The position numbers were made by a program, and so were the translations under genes. DNA of 64,000 nucleotides from Balaenoptera acutorostrata. Taxonomy: Eukaryota; Chordata; Mammalia; Artiodactyla; Balaenopteridae. The DNA lies in assembly GCF_949987535.1 (NCBI RefSeq), contig NC_080074.1, forward strand, positions 29,597,478 through 29,661,477, written 5' to 3'. Every line of letters begins with the position of its first letter. Within the stretch, counting starts at the first letter, position 1. Shown one piece after another: positions 1-10,720 of this stretch. Below the pieces are notes generated by a model that was not told where the DNA came from, ran no database searches, and saw only the letters and a list, made by a program, of their open reading frames with translations.

Positions 1-80
1 TTTCGGTTAGAGGATTTTGTGTCTAATTGTAAATTATATGTATTTCTTTTTTGTTGAGGACTAATTGCACAATATACTTG

Positions 81-124
81 TATGTGTGTGTGTGTGTGTG
101 TGCGCGTGCGTGTGTGTATGTATG
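81..124. repeat. (TG)n microsatellite
   Basis: Alternating TG run of about 44 bp, interrupted by a short CGCG patch and TATG ends. The open frame across it is simply the repeat read as Cys-Val and is not a gene. Confidence 0.95.
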
Positions 125-319
125 TCCCACCAGTTCTGTTCCTCTGGTGGAACCCTGATTGATACAGAGCACATACTATGCACTGTCCAGCTGTTCCCCA
201 AAGAGGCATATCCTGGTCATCCTAAGTTTCGTACCCTCCCTTTCCCATCATTATTTAGCACAGCATCATGCCTGTTTTCCTCATAAAAGTTATAATGATC
301 TGCAATTTTTTTAATTGTT

Positions 320-455
320 TAATTTTTTTTAACTGCCTTTCTACACTAAAATAAAATTTCCTGAGGTAAGGCACCCTATTTCTTCCAATAATGTGTCCTT
401 TAGACTCAACACAGTGCCTGGCTCATAGTAGGTGCTCATTTTGTTGGATGAATGA
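320..455 (+). mobile_element. L2 LINE, 3' end fragment
   Basis: The stretch ends with CAGTGCCTGGCTCATAGTAGG, then TGCTCA and TGTTGGATGAATGAA, which is the typical 3' terminus of L2 elements on the plus strand. The upstream part (CCTGAGGTAAGGCACC) fits the L2 segment just before it. It is an old, diverged, 5'-truncated copy with no coding capacity. Confidence 0.75.
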
Positions 456-461
456 AAATAA

Positions 462-605
462 ATGAATTATCTCATTTAATCCTCATAAAGTCTCTGTAAT
501 GTGAGGTCTATTATGCCCATTTTACAAACCTCAGAGAAATTAAGTGATTTACCTCAAGTCACACAACTAGTAAGTGAGGGATCTGAGATATAAACCCAAA
601 TTGTT
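462..605 (-). mobile_element. MIR SINE
   Basis: Reads as the complement of the MIR core: CATTTAATCCTCATAAAG, then CCATTTTACAAACCTCAGAG, TTAAGTGATTTACC and TCACACAACTAGTAAGTGAG. The order matches a MIR element on the minus strand. It is an ancient tRNA-derived SINE fragment directly after the L2 tail. Confidence 0.85.
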
Positions 606-609
606 CTAT

Positions 610-1250
610 TTCCAAATCTATATTATTTCCTTTATGTAACATTGACTGATTTGGCTTTTTATTAAACTTAGCATCTACAGTATATCAGGCTGTCAATTAA
701 GCACTGTGGAGAACACAAGAAGGAATTACACACTGTGATCAGATATACAATTCGCTCTGTTACTTAGCCACGTGCATACCTGCAGATGAAGCAACTGTTG
801 TGGTGGTGCTTCTGCTTGAGATTGGGAAGAGGCCTCAGAGCTAAGGAAGCCATTCAGATGGGCCTTGAGTGGTGGGGTTGGAACTGTGAAGAAGATCAGT
901 TTAAACCCAAGAGGCAAAATTGGCAAAGACACAAGCAGTTGCAGGTTGAATGAAGAGTGGTGACAATTCAAGTCACTTTGGAGTAGGAGGTATGTGGTGT
1001 CAGGAATAGATAGGAGACCACGTGTGAAATGGACATGAAGGCTGGACTTAATCCTATATGTAGTTGTAACAACCATGCTACGTCATGCTTTGTGTGTTTG
1101 TTTCGTTTTGAAAATGTAAACTGTGATTTAAAGATTGTTAGCAAGTTTGATTTTTGGTGGTGGAGACATTAATAACTATGGAGTAGAAGGAATCTCTCAC
1201 TGGGCCCTTTTAGGGTGTTATTCCTGTCCCCTAAGAAACAAGTAACAAGA
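610..1250. other. No recognised feature
   Basis: I see no gene and no clear repeat. The stretch around 665-745 could be the end of a very old L2 on the minus strand, but the match is too weak to call. The 116-codon minus frame at 726-1076 has no recognisable domain and no sign of being coding. Confidence 0.4.
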
Positions 1251-1254
1251 TATA

Positions 1255-1660
1255 ATTAAATTTGCAAGGATTTTATTAGGGAACACAACTATGTGAAATA
1301 AAATGGAGAGGGAGCTAGAAGAGACTAGAAGAGCTGTCTGAAGATGATGCTGACTGGATCCCTAGTGAAGGAGAGAGAGAGGGGAGATTCAGCAGAAGCA
1401 TCCCTAACTGTCCGGCAATATCAGGAATGTTCAGCAAGGCCATCAGGAGTTTTTGAGTGAAGTAAACTATCTCAGGAGTTCCTTGTCTCCAGGAATGGCC
1501 TGACTTTGTTCTCCCCATTATGCTCAGTAATTGACTGGGTGTGGCCTGTGGGAGGTGTGGCACAGATTCTGAACCCTTGGTCAGTGGTGCTGCCTATAGC
1601 TGGAGTCTGTGAGTCACAGTCTTTAGTTACATACTTCAGCTAGCCTGTGCCCTACAGAAT
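1255..1660. repeat. Unclassified old interspersed repeat
   Basis: The segment starts with an AAGGATTTTATTAGGGAA-type motif, then purine-rich GGAGAGGGAGCTAGAAGAG, and later CTCCAGGAATGGCCTGAC and GTGGCCTGTGGGAGGTGTGG. It has the look of a dispersed mammalian repeat, and a broadly similar arrangement of purine-rich and gene-free sequence is seen at 46375-46805. I could not assign a family or an orientation. It could be the 3' end of an old L1 or an LTR. Confidence 0.35.
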
Positions 1661-2094
1661 TAAAGATTTCTTTTTGTCCTAATTAGGGCTTTAGACTATA
1701 GTCTCCCTGAAAAGTATTATTTACTTTAGGGAGAGATGGGTGATGTTTGGTACAATTATTTTTCAACAAAAATAAAAGAAATTTATTTCACAATTAGACA
1801 CAAAGTCCTCTAAATGTGAACCACTGAGGTTAGGTTTCCACTTAAATGCCTGTAACTGAAGATACATCGCTTCTATTTTAAAAGGAAGACATGAGCTGGC
1901 AAATAGCAGGCTATGGGATGGGAAAGAAAAAATGTATAGAAGAGAACTAACACATTTCATATATATGAAAATAAATATTTTTATATTAGCCATTAATTTT
2001 ATATCCATTTTCCCACTGTAGAAACTGAGGCTTAGTGAACCTCATACAACTACAAAGTCAATAAAGGTTGTATCCATTTCTCTGTTCCATGCTG

Positions 2095-3300
2095 CTTTTT
2101 TCTTTTTTAAAACTTTATTTTTTAGAGCGGTTTTAGGTTCACAGCAAAATTGAGACGAGGAGGAGGGTACAGAGATTCCCCGTATAGCCCCTGACCCCAC
2201 ACACGCATAGCCTCCCCCATAATCAACATTCCCCACCAGAGTGGTACACTTGTTACAATTGATGAACCTACACTGACACATTGATAATCCCCCCCAAGTC
2301 CATCGTTTACATTAATGTTCACTCTTGGTGTTGTACATTCTATGCGTTTGGATAAATACATAATGACTTGTCTCTATCATTATGGTATCATAGAGAGAAT
2401 TTTCACAGGCCTTAACATTTTCATCTCCCTTCCATACCCATAGCAGCCACTGACAATTTAACTATCTCCTTTGTTTTGCCTTTCCCAGAATGTTGTATAG
2501 TTAAAAGTATACAGTGTGTAGCCTTTTCAGATTGGCTTCTTTCACTTACTAATATGAATTTAAGTTTCCTCCATGTATTTTCATAACCCGATAGCTCATT
2601 TCTTTTTCATGCTGAATAATATTTGGTTGTTTGGATATACTACTGTTTATCCATTCAGCTACTGAATGACATCCTGGTTGCTTCCAAGTTTGGGCAATTA
2701 TGAATAAAGCTTCAGTAAACATCTGTGTACTGGATTTTGTGTGGACATAACTTTTCATTCCTTTGGGTAAATACCAAGAAGTGAAATTGCTGGATCATAT
2801 CGTTTTATAAGAAATTGACAAACTGTCTTCCAAAGTAGCTGTACCATTTCGCAATCCTATCAGTAATGAATGAGAGTTCCTGTTGCTCCACATCTTTGTC
2901 AGCATTTGGTGTTGTCGTGTCAGTGTTCTGGATTTTGGCCATTCTAACAGGCCTGTAGTGCTATGTCATTGTTGCTTTAACTTGCAGTTCCCTGATGATG
3001 CATGATGTGGAACATGTTTTCATATGTTTATTTGACATCTGTATATCTTCTTTGGTGAGATGTCTGTTAACATCTTTGACCCGTTTTTAAAATCAGATAG
3101 TTTGTTCTCTTATTGTTGAGTTTTGAGAATTGATTATTTTATATCTTTTACATAGATGATTATGTCATCTGCAAACAAAGACAGTTTTATTTCTTTTTTC
3201 CCAATGTGTATACCTTATATTTCCTTTTCTTGTCTTATTGCATAAACTTGAATTTCCATACAGTGTTGAAAAGGAGTGTTAAGAGAGGACATCCTTTGAA
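2095..3300 (-). mobile_element. Old L1 (L1M type), 3' part
   Basis: On the minus strand this is the 3' UTR and end of ORF2 of an old mammalian L1. Marker blocks on the plus strand include TTTAGAGCGGTTTTAGGTTC, GTACAGAGATTCCCCGTATA, CAGAATGTTGTATAG and GGCCATTCTAACAGGCCTG. The 2620-2720 stretch aligns by eye with the younger L1 here at 57140-57200. Around 3145-3200 the sequence jumps to the ORF2 reverse-transcriptase region (TGTCATCTGCAAACAAAGAC), so there is an internal deletion. Frames are broken throughout. Confidence 0.85.
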
Positions 3301-3770
3301 CTCATATGCTTTAACTTTTAAATTCCTACACTAACAATCACTCCTTTGCTCTATTTTTGCCCCACGATTTAATAAAGATGTTGTTTTCAGGGTCAATATG
3401 TCACAACCAGAGGAAAAAAGAAGAGAACTTGGAAGCCCTTAAGGTCAATTACATGAATTAAAAATATGATTTTGGGGAACAAACAAAGAAAAACTTGGCA
3501 AGGGTCTCAAAAATCTGGTTTTCATATTTTGGAATGTATCTCTAAAAGATAAGATCTCTTTAAAGACTATAACCACAATACCATTATCACCCACCAAAAT
3601 AAATATAACAGTTCCTTAATGTCATCAGATATCCAGTCTGCATTCTCATTTCTTTGATAATCTCATATTATTAAATATATTATTTATTGAATCTTCTCTC
3701 CAACATTTTATTATAAAAATTTTCATACAGCAAAGTCAAAATTATTTTATAGTGAACACCTATTTACAGA
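3300..3770. other. Unassigned sequence between two L1 blocks
   Basis: AT-rich, no gene. 3590-3760 (for example CCTTAATGTCATCAGATATC and AACATTTTATTATAAAAATT) resembles sequence seen in old L1 3' ends and probably belongs to the flanking L1 remains, but I cannot set boundaries. Confidence 0.4.
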
Positions 3771-5690
3771 TGCTCTGTCTGAAATTAATATAGTAACTTC
3801 TGCTTTCTTTTGATTAGTGTTAACCTGGTATATTTTCTTCTATCCATTTACTTTTAATCTATACTTGTATTTCTATTTGAAGTGGGTTTCTTATAGACAA
3901 CATATAGTTTTGTGTTGTTTTTTTAATCCACTCTAACAATTTCTGTCATTTAATTGGTACATTTAGACAACTGACATTCAAAGTGATTGTTGACATAGAT
4001 TACTATCCACCATATTTGTTGCTGTTTTCTATTTGTTGCCCTCATTTTTTGTTCTTATTTCTACTTTCTCTGCTTTTGTGGTTTTATTTTTTTTATCTTT
4101 TCATTTTTTTTAAGGCAAGGATGAGTGGATGCATAAGGGGGCCAGGGAATTGTTGCCAGTTATAACTGTCTCAGTGATTGCTTTTAGATGCTTGCTTGCA
4201 GGGTGGCATTTCTCTCTCTCTGTCTTTAAATAGGTTTGGGTGTGAGTGCTTGCCTTTTCAGCACAAAACCATAAAAAGATGTGGTGGATAGTAAAAGAAA
4301 GCCCTCTCTGTTCCCCAAGCATGCTAACCACTTTTGTGGTTTTAATTGAGCATTTTATATGATTCCATTTTGTCCTTTCTTAGTGTATTAATTACACTTA
4401 TACTTCTTCTCATTATTACTGTTATTTTATTGTTTTTAGAGGTTGCTCTAGAGTTTGCACTAGACATTTACAGCTAATCTAAGTTCACTTTAAAATAACA
4501 CCATACCACTTTATGGGTAGTGTGAGTACCTTATAATTACAAAATTATTCTAATTTCTTCCTCCTGTTCCTTTTATCATTGCTGTTATTCATTTCACTTA
4601 TATATAAGCATATATAAGCATGTATTTATATATAAGATATATACATAAACATTCATAATCAAATACATTGTTGGTATTTTTATTTTTAACAAACTGGTGT
4701 CTGTTGGATCAATTAAGAAAAAGAAAAGTTTCACTTTACTTTCACTTATTCTTTCTTTGTTACTCTTTCTTACTTTGTAGATCTGAGTTCTGACCTATAT
4801 TATTTTCCATCTTGCCAAAAAATTTCTTTCAACATTTCTTGCAGTGCAGGCCTACTGACAAAAAGTTCTCTCAGTTTTTATTAGCTTGAAAAAGTCTTTA
4901 TCTCTTCCTCACTTTGAAGGATAATTTTTCAGGGTACAGAATTCTAGGTTGGTGTTTTTTTTCCACTGAACACATTAAATATTTCACTTCACTCTCTTCT
5001 TGCTTGGATGATTTCTGAGGATAAGTCAGATGTAATTCTTATCTTTGTTTCTCTATAGATAAGGTGTCTCCTTCCTCACCTCACCCCTGGCTTCTTTCAG
5101 AATTTTTTCTTTATCTTTGATTTTTGTAATTTGAAAATGAATGCCTAGGTACAGTTCTTTTTCTTCTTTTTAAAAATATTTATCTGCATGGTGTTTTCTG
5201 AGCTCTCTGGATCTGTTGTTTGAAGAAATTTGAGGAAATTCTCAGTAATATCTTTTTTCAAATATTTCTTCTGTTCCTTTCTATCTTTCTTCTCCTTCTG
5301 GTACTAGCATTATACATGTTACACCTTTTGTAGTTGTCCCAGTTCTTGAATATTCTGTTCTGGTTTTTTTTCATTCTGTGTGTTCTCTTTGTTTTTCAGC
5401 TTTTGAGGATTCTATTGATGTGTCCTCAGAGATTCTTTCCCCAGGTGTGTTCAACCTACTAATAAGTCCATCAAAGGAATCCTTTGCTTCTCTTACAGTG
5501 TTCCTTTTATCTCTAGCATTTCTTTTTTGCCTCCTTCTTAGGATTTCCATCTCTGCTTACATTCCCCATCAATTCTTGCATGTTGTTTATCCATTAGAGC
5601 CCTTAGCATATTAACCATAATTGTCTTAAATTCCTAGTGTGATAATTCCAACATCCCTGCTATGCCTGATTCTATGCTTGCTCTGTTTCT
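3770..5690 (-). mobile_element. Old L1/HAL1-like remnant covering ORF2 start and ORF1
   Basis: Read on the minus strand, going down in coordinate, this covers ORF1-like sequence (5690 to about 4820) and then the inter-ORF and early ORF2 endonuclease region (about 4420 to 3780). The stretch 4830-5060 (TTTCTTGCAGTGCAGGCC, CTTTGAAGGATAATTTTTCA) lines up in order with 61190-61450 of the younger L1. The segment 3780-3970 lines up with 60870-61080. Many stops and indels break every frame. It may be one element with the 2095-3300 block, separated by rearrangement. Confidence 0.75.
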
Positions 5691-5964
5691 TCAAACTTTT
5701 TTTGGGGGGGTGTTGTTTGTTTTTTGTTGTTGTTGATTTTACTTTTGGTATGACTTGTAATTTTTTTCTTGTTGGTGAACATGATGTAAACAGGTCTTTA
5801 GTAATGTGGTGATGTGTGGGGATGGGGGAAAATTCTATAGTCCTATGATTAAGTCCTGGTCTTTTAGTGAGTCTATGCTTCTGAACTGTGAACTTCACAA
5901 AAGTTTCTCAGGTCTTTTTCCTCTCCTTGCTAAGTGAGCAGGGTGCTGAAAGTGACCACCCTGC

Positions 5965-6100
5965 CTTTCCATTTGTCACTTATTCATTGGACAAGTTCTT
6001 ACTGCTCATTTCCTATGTGGCAGGTACTGTGCTAGCAGCTAGGAATTTTGCAGTAAGTAGGCCAGATGTGGTCCCTGCCTTTACAGAACCTACTTTTAAT
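5965..6100 (-). mobile_element. L2 LINE fragment
   Basis: TTATTCATTGGACAAG, then GTGGCAGGTACTGTGCTAGC and GGTCCCTGCCTTTACAGAAC is the reverse complement of the L2 3' region. Old, short, non-coding copy. Confidence 0.75.
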
Positions 6101-6254
6101 TAAGTGACAGGGTAGCAGTTGCACTTGCCAAAACTAGCTATGTTGCAGTAACCAGTATGCATGTTTAGAGACTCCCTAACAAGCTTCCCTATTATTGAAT
6201 AGAGTCTCCCATCCCTCCCTACACTTACACATACATACACCCCAAAAATTATCC

Positions 6255-6411
6255 TCCAGCTATCAGAATTGTCTTTCTCACTGTATCTGACCTTAAAAAC
6301 CATCCATAGCTCTTCATTAACTCCAAACTTCATAGCATGACACACAGAGTTTTTCTATGTGGCTTAGCCTGACATTCCAGCTTTATCTCTCTTTATTCCC
6401 CACCCACCTTA
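6255..6411 (+). mobile_element. L2 LINE, part 1 (interrupted by Tigger1)
   Basis: CCAAACTTCATAGCATGACA, then GTGGCTTAGCCTGACATTCC and CTTTATCTCTCTT follows the L2 3' consensus on the plus strand. The same element resumes at 6910, after the DNA transposon at 6414-6907, so the L2 is the older host. Confidence 0.75.
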
Positions 6412-6413
6412 TA

Positions 6414-6907
6414 TAGGTATACCTTGTTTTATAGCAGTTTGCTTAATTGTGCTTCACAGATACTGTGTTTCTTACAAATTGGAGGTTTGTTCCAACCCTG
6501 AATTAAGCAAGTCTATTTCCACCATTTTCCCAACAGTATTTGCTCACTTTGTGTCTCTGTGTCACATTTTGGTAATTCTTACAATCTTTCCAACTTTTTC
6601 ATCATTATTATATTTATTATGGTGACCTGTGATTAGTGATCTTTGATGTAACTGTTACAAAACGATTACAATTTGCTGAAGGCTCAGATGATGGTTAGCA
6701 TTTCTAGCAGTAAGTATTTTTAATTCAGGTATATACATTTTTTTTAGACATAATGTTATCACACACTTGATAGACTACAATATAGTGTTAACATAACTCT
6801 TATATGCACTGGGAAACCAAAACAATTTGTGCGACTGACTTTATTGTGATACACACTCTATTGTGGTGGTTTGGAACCAAATCCACAATATCTCTGAGGT
6901 ATGCCTG
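6414..6907. mobile_element. Tigger1-type mariner-like DNA transposon (internally deleted)
   Basis: About 494 bp bounded by near-complementary ends: AGGTATACCTTGTTTTATAG at the left and CTCTGAGGTATGCCTG at the right. TA dinucleotides flank it at 6412-6413 and 6908-6909, the expected target duplication for this superfamily. Inner blocks such as AGGTTTGTTCCAACCCTGAA, TGTGTCTCTGTGTCACATTT and GAAGGCTCAGATGATGGTTA are typical of Tigger1. The transposase gene is missing; the overlapping frames at 6800-7199 are chance. Confidence 0.88.
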
Positions 6908-6909
6908 TA

Positions 6910-7290
6910 CTCCAGCCATGCAGAGATGCTCCAGGTTCTCCCAAAGTATCCTATTTTTTGTATGTGCTGTTTCCTTTACACAGAATGCTTTACTTCCTTT
7001 TTTCATCAGGCAAACTCCTATTGACCTGTTATGGGCTCATTTAAATGTCCCTTCACCTAAGACGTCTTTACTTTTTCCTCCGGTAAACTGGTCAGCTCTC
7101 CTCTGGAGTCATAATGATTTATATTTACATGTGTTACAAAGAACATTACATTGTATTGTAATAATTTGCCTAACTGCATTTCACCTTTTGTTCCTCTAAG
7201 ATACCATGTCTTCTTGTTTTTGAGCCTTCAGTGCATAGCAAAGGTCCTGCAACATGGTAGGGAATGAATTAATGGTTAGTTGAAATTGAT
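6910..7290 (+). mobile_element. L2 LINE, part 2
   Basis: Continues the L2 interrupted at 6411: GTGCTGTTTCCTTTACACAG, ATTTAAATGTCCCTTCACCT, TAAGATACCATGTCTTC, ending near GGGAATGAATTAATGG. The order agrees with the L2 3' end on the plus strand. The 131-codon frame at 6804-7199 spans the transposon/L2 junction and is not a gene. Confidence 0.75.
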
Positions 7291-7299
7291 TTCATTTGA

Positions 7300-8430
7300 A
7301 TTAAGACTGTGGTTGAGAAAACTTGGTTTTGATTATTTGTGATGAGCATTAATTCCCATCCAGAAATGTCATTTAGTTAAGAGCACCAGGTTCTCATTTT
7401 TTGATGACTACATATCTAGGTGTATAGATTTAATCAGAGTAAGTCACCTTATGAGAATTGTGTATAGGTCTTTCTCAAAATTTTGTTAATTCTGATTTAG
7501 AGCAAAGACATTTGAAAATAAAATATGATGAGTCACAAGTGCTTAACATTTTAACATTTCAAATGCTATAATGTGATTTACCTAAAATCCAGGATTTAGG
7601 CAAAGGTTACTCTAGAGATATATGAAAATCCCCATACTCTTCTAAAATAACTGAATGAGGCTGTTTATTTTTACATGATATACAGTGAAAACACTGTAAT
7701 TAGAGTGGGTAAACCCAGCTGTGCTTTGGGGTTATCAAATTTCTCAACGTTGTTTTTGACTATTTGGGGTCTATGAAGACTAAAGCCTACATTTCCAAGA
7801 ATTTTTCCCGCAATTTTTAAATCAGTGTTTATTTTAAAAGAAGTACAATCCATATGGTTTCGATTCCTTTACACTTAACTCATCCAAATGCAGTTTTGCA
7901 AGAACTATTTGAAGTGAAAAGCATTTTGAAATTTTTATGAGCTTTTTTGCCTTTTTTCCCTCCCTCAGAAAAGGAAGCAATACTTTGCCAAGTGTAAACA
8001 AAGCTAATCACCAAGCACTTTTATATTCTAAAATAATGAAACCAGATTGGTTGCTGAATTTAACAAAATAGTTCGTTTATCCCTAGTGAAGTTGTTGTCT
8101 AAGCTCATACAGAAACTGCCTTCTCTAAAGCACAGCCCAGGTGACGCCAGCACTGTACTATTCAGACTTTCAGATCTCACACAGAACAGCAGCCAACTGA
8201 GTTGTTTCCCAGCCAGGGTTTACTTATGGTATCTTTATTTTGTCACAGAAGCCACCAAAGTACGATATTAAATGTCATGACAACCCAGAAAAGTTAGTGA
8301 TAGCGTATGTGAATGGATAAGCAATGCTGCATCTGTGAATAAGTGCCTTTCAGGATTGTCAGACCTGAGTAGGAAATCAAGGAAATCAAAAAGCACAGGA
8401 CTCCATACATGCTTTCAAAGTTGCACCTAG
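7300..8430. other. No recognised feature
   Basis: AT-rich sequence without recognisable repeat or gene. The small frames at 7671-7853 (minus) and 8047-8271 (plus) show no domain and have no supporting context. Confidence 0.5.
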
Positions 8431-8434
8431 AAGA

Positions 8435-8650
8435 GCTGTAAACAAGCTATAGCCCATAGACGAAAAAGAGCCTGCCACTTTTGTAAATAAAATTTTATTA
8501 GAACACACCCATTCCTCCATATATGACCTATGGTTGCTTTTGTGCTGTGATGGCAAAGTTGAGTAGTTGTGACAGAGACCATATGAAGGGTAAAGTCTAA
8601 AATATTTACTACCTGGATTTTTACAGAAAAATATTGCTGACTCCTGATCT
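8435..8650. mobile_element. hAT-Charlie-type DNA transposon (MER family MITE)
   Basis: The segment carries GTAAATAAAATTTTATTAGA, GAGTAGTTGTGACAGAGACC, CTAAAATATTTACTACCTGG and a CTGACTCCTGAT end. These are in the order of a well-known short hAT-Charlie element. The exact MER subfamily is not certain. Non-autonomous and non-coding. Confidence 0.75.
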
Positions 8651-9004
8651 AGATGATATATGGCTAATAACCCTTAGCCTCTCAGCTCTGGCCATAATAC
8701 AGAAATTCTCTGAGTGTCATATTCTCTCTAGATCAAGGATTAGGAGGATATTTTTTTTAAAAAGAAGGTATTATTAGAAAACAAATATATGTTATGAATA
8801 TAAGTTATTTTTCATATGACAGTCAGAAATGAATATTTGCTGAAAATTTCCCAACTTCTAGCTTCTCTATGACCAAACATTTTGGGGATTTGAAAAATGT
8901 ATACAATTCTCCCAGCACTAAAGTATTCATGGTAGAGATCTATTTGGTGAGGTGATTAATTTTTTTCCTTCTATAATAAATATAACAGAAAAATAATAGT
9001 CATA

Positions 9005-9215
9005 TTTCATAAACCTTACTTTGTGCTAACACCTATGCTATGCTTTTTTCCTGCATTATTATATTTAATCCTCACAAAAGCACTTTCCTAAGTTGTTTAA
9101 ACTCTTCTTCTTCTTTTGTAAAATATGGATAATAATATTACCTACCTCACAAAGCTATTTGGAAGATTAAAGAATTTAACACATTTATGATATTTAGGAG
9201 AAGGCCTAAGTTATC
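9005..9215. mobile_element. Two MIR fragments, opposite orientation
   Basis: 9005-9090 (TATTTAATCCTCACAAAAGC) reads as MIR on the minus strand. 9103-9210 (TTTTGTAAAATATGGATAAT, CTACCTCACAAAGC, GGAAGATTAAAGAATTTAAC) reads as MIR on the plus strand. Both are old and partial. Confidence 0.65.
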
Positions 9216-9349
9216 TGTCAACCCCCATAAGGAGCCCCCAAAAGCCAGTTGAGCCAGCAGAACTCAACTGATTAAACCTACTGTGGTAAAGGGGAGTACC
9301 AATCCATAGTCTTAGGAGAGTCTCAGAAGAGGGAAGTCAAGAGGAAAAA

Positions 9350-9389
<40 letters not shown>

Positions 9390-9720
9390 TAAAAATATGT
9401 AATACCATATATATGTATTTTTATGTGTGTATATATATATGTTTATATGTGTGTTGTGTATGGTATTAGAATTTGGACTGATGATCTTGGGAGGAGTCTT
9501 GCAGAGCAGGTGACTGATTAGGCCGTTTTTGATGCGAGAGTTATGGATTGGTGGGCACAGTGAGGCAAGGGGTTTGGTTCGAGTATTGATGCAGAAGCAG
9601 TTAGTCTTGCTAAATGCGTTGTTTTAGTTAGTGTGTCTTCTAGGAACAATTTCCTGGTCCACGTAGCTGTTAATTTCTTGCCCAGTCCCAGAACTGTTTA
9701 GCACAACAACAGGAAAGTGT
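9200..9720. repeat. LTR-like repeat, copy A (unclassified)
   Basis: Shares ordered similarity with 10095-10720: the first has ACTGATTAAACCTACTGTGG, GGAGAGTCTCAGAAGAGGGA and CACAGTGAGGCAAGGGG; the second has TCATCAGACCTATTGCAGTA, TAGGTCTCTGAAGGGAAAGT and GCAGTGAGGCAAGAGTTTTG at matching spacing. The two copies are in direct orientation and well diverged. An ancient retroviral LTR pair is likely; a family is not assigned. Confidence 0.5.
9344..9455. repeat. Poly-A plus (TA)n low-complexity tract
   Basis: A run of As followed by a long (TA)n tract and degraded TATA/TGTG repeats. It lies inside LTR-like copy A and is absent from copy B, so it expanded or inserted after the two copies separated. 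Confidence 0.9.
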
Positions 9721-9754
9721 GTTGATTTCAGTTTCACATCAGATGTAGTAAGGG

Positions 9755-9870
9755 CTAAATATGTATTACCAATTTTCATTATTTTTTAAAATTATCATTA
9801 TTTTATAGATGAGACTTAGGTTAGATAATTTTCCCACGGGCACACAGTCCAGTTATCATTATTGCCCACA
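9755..9870 (-). mobile_element. MIR SINE fragment
   Basis: CATTATTTTATAGATGAGAC, then TTAGATAATTTTCCCACGGG and CACACAGTCCAG fits the MIR core read on the minus strand. It lies between the two LTR-like copies. Confidence 0.6.
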
Positions 9871-10094
9871 TTTTGTTCATATCCAAATACATTCATGTAA
9901 GTGTAGAATTAACAAGGTCTGTACTTTAAGCATCTCCTTGCTCAAATAAGCCTCATTCTCTTATAGGAGAATTTTTCTTAATTTTAGTGTGTGGGCTTTC
10001 AGTTTTGTTTGTATTAGTTCACCTGGAATCAGTTAAGTTTGATGGAGCTGATGGTGATATGTGAATGGTGTTGGTAGCAGCAGGGGAGAGGGAG

Positions 10095-10720
10095 GGGGTA
10101 CTATGGATATCCTCATCAACTCCCCCTCAAAACACAAAATATATGTCAATTAGGCAAAGCTGTTCATCAGACCTATTGCAGTAAGAGGGAACGTTACCTG
10201 GACAGTTTTAGTTAGGTCTCTGAAGGGAAAGTCAGAGAGGGATATCTATCAGGGTTGAGATCTGGTCACAACTGGTTTAAAGTGGCTTTTTCAAGATGGA
10301 AAACTGATTGAGATTAGACACAGTTGGTGGCATAAAACTGGTGGATGCAGTGAGGCAAGAGTTTTGAAGCAGCTCTAGTTAAGTAAAATATTGTTTGATA
10401 AGTGAACTGTTGGCCAGGTGAGCAATCTATTGTCCTGATAGGAGAGCTGTTTGCCTAGTTGAGCAAACTATTTGCCCAAATTGGTTTGCACAAATTTCCT
10501 AAAGCCAAGAGTGAAATTATTTATTGGTTATATTCTTATCTTCCTGGGTGAGAACTTTTCTGGAACACTTAAGTCATGTTGACACAGGTGGGCTTAGTTC
10601 TCATTCCTAATAATTAAGCTACAGGGATGTAGGTGGGTTCAATTCTGAAATCAGACAGTGATGGATTATACTTGTGCTTATTCTCATTCCCAAGACTATT
10701 TCTTTTCTAAAGACCCCCTT
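10095..10720. repeat. LTR-like repeat, copy B (unclassified)
   Basis: Second copy of the element described at 9200-9720, about 900 bp downstream in the same orientation. It lacks the A/TA tract. Its 3' half contains repeated GTTTGCCTAGTTGAGCAAAC-like motifs. No coding frame is seen. Confidence 0.5.

Noticed and set aside
6804..7199. 131-codon plus-strand open frame
   Set aside because: It spans the junction between the Tigger1 end and the L2; both are non-coding here.
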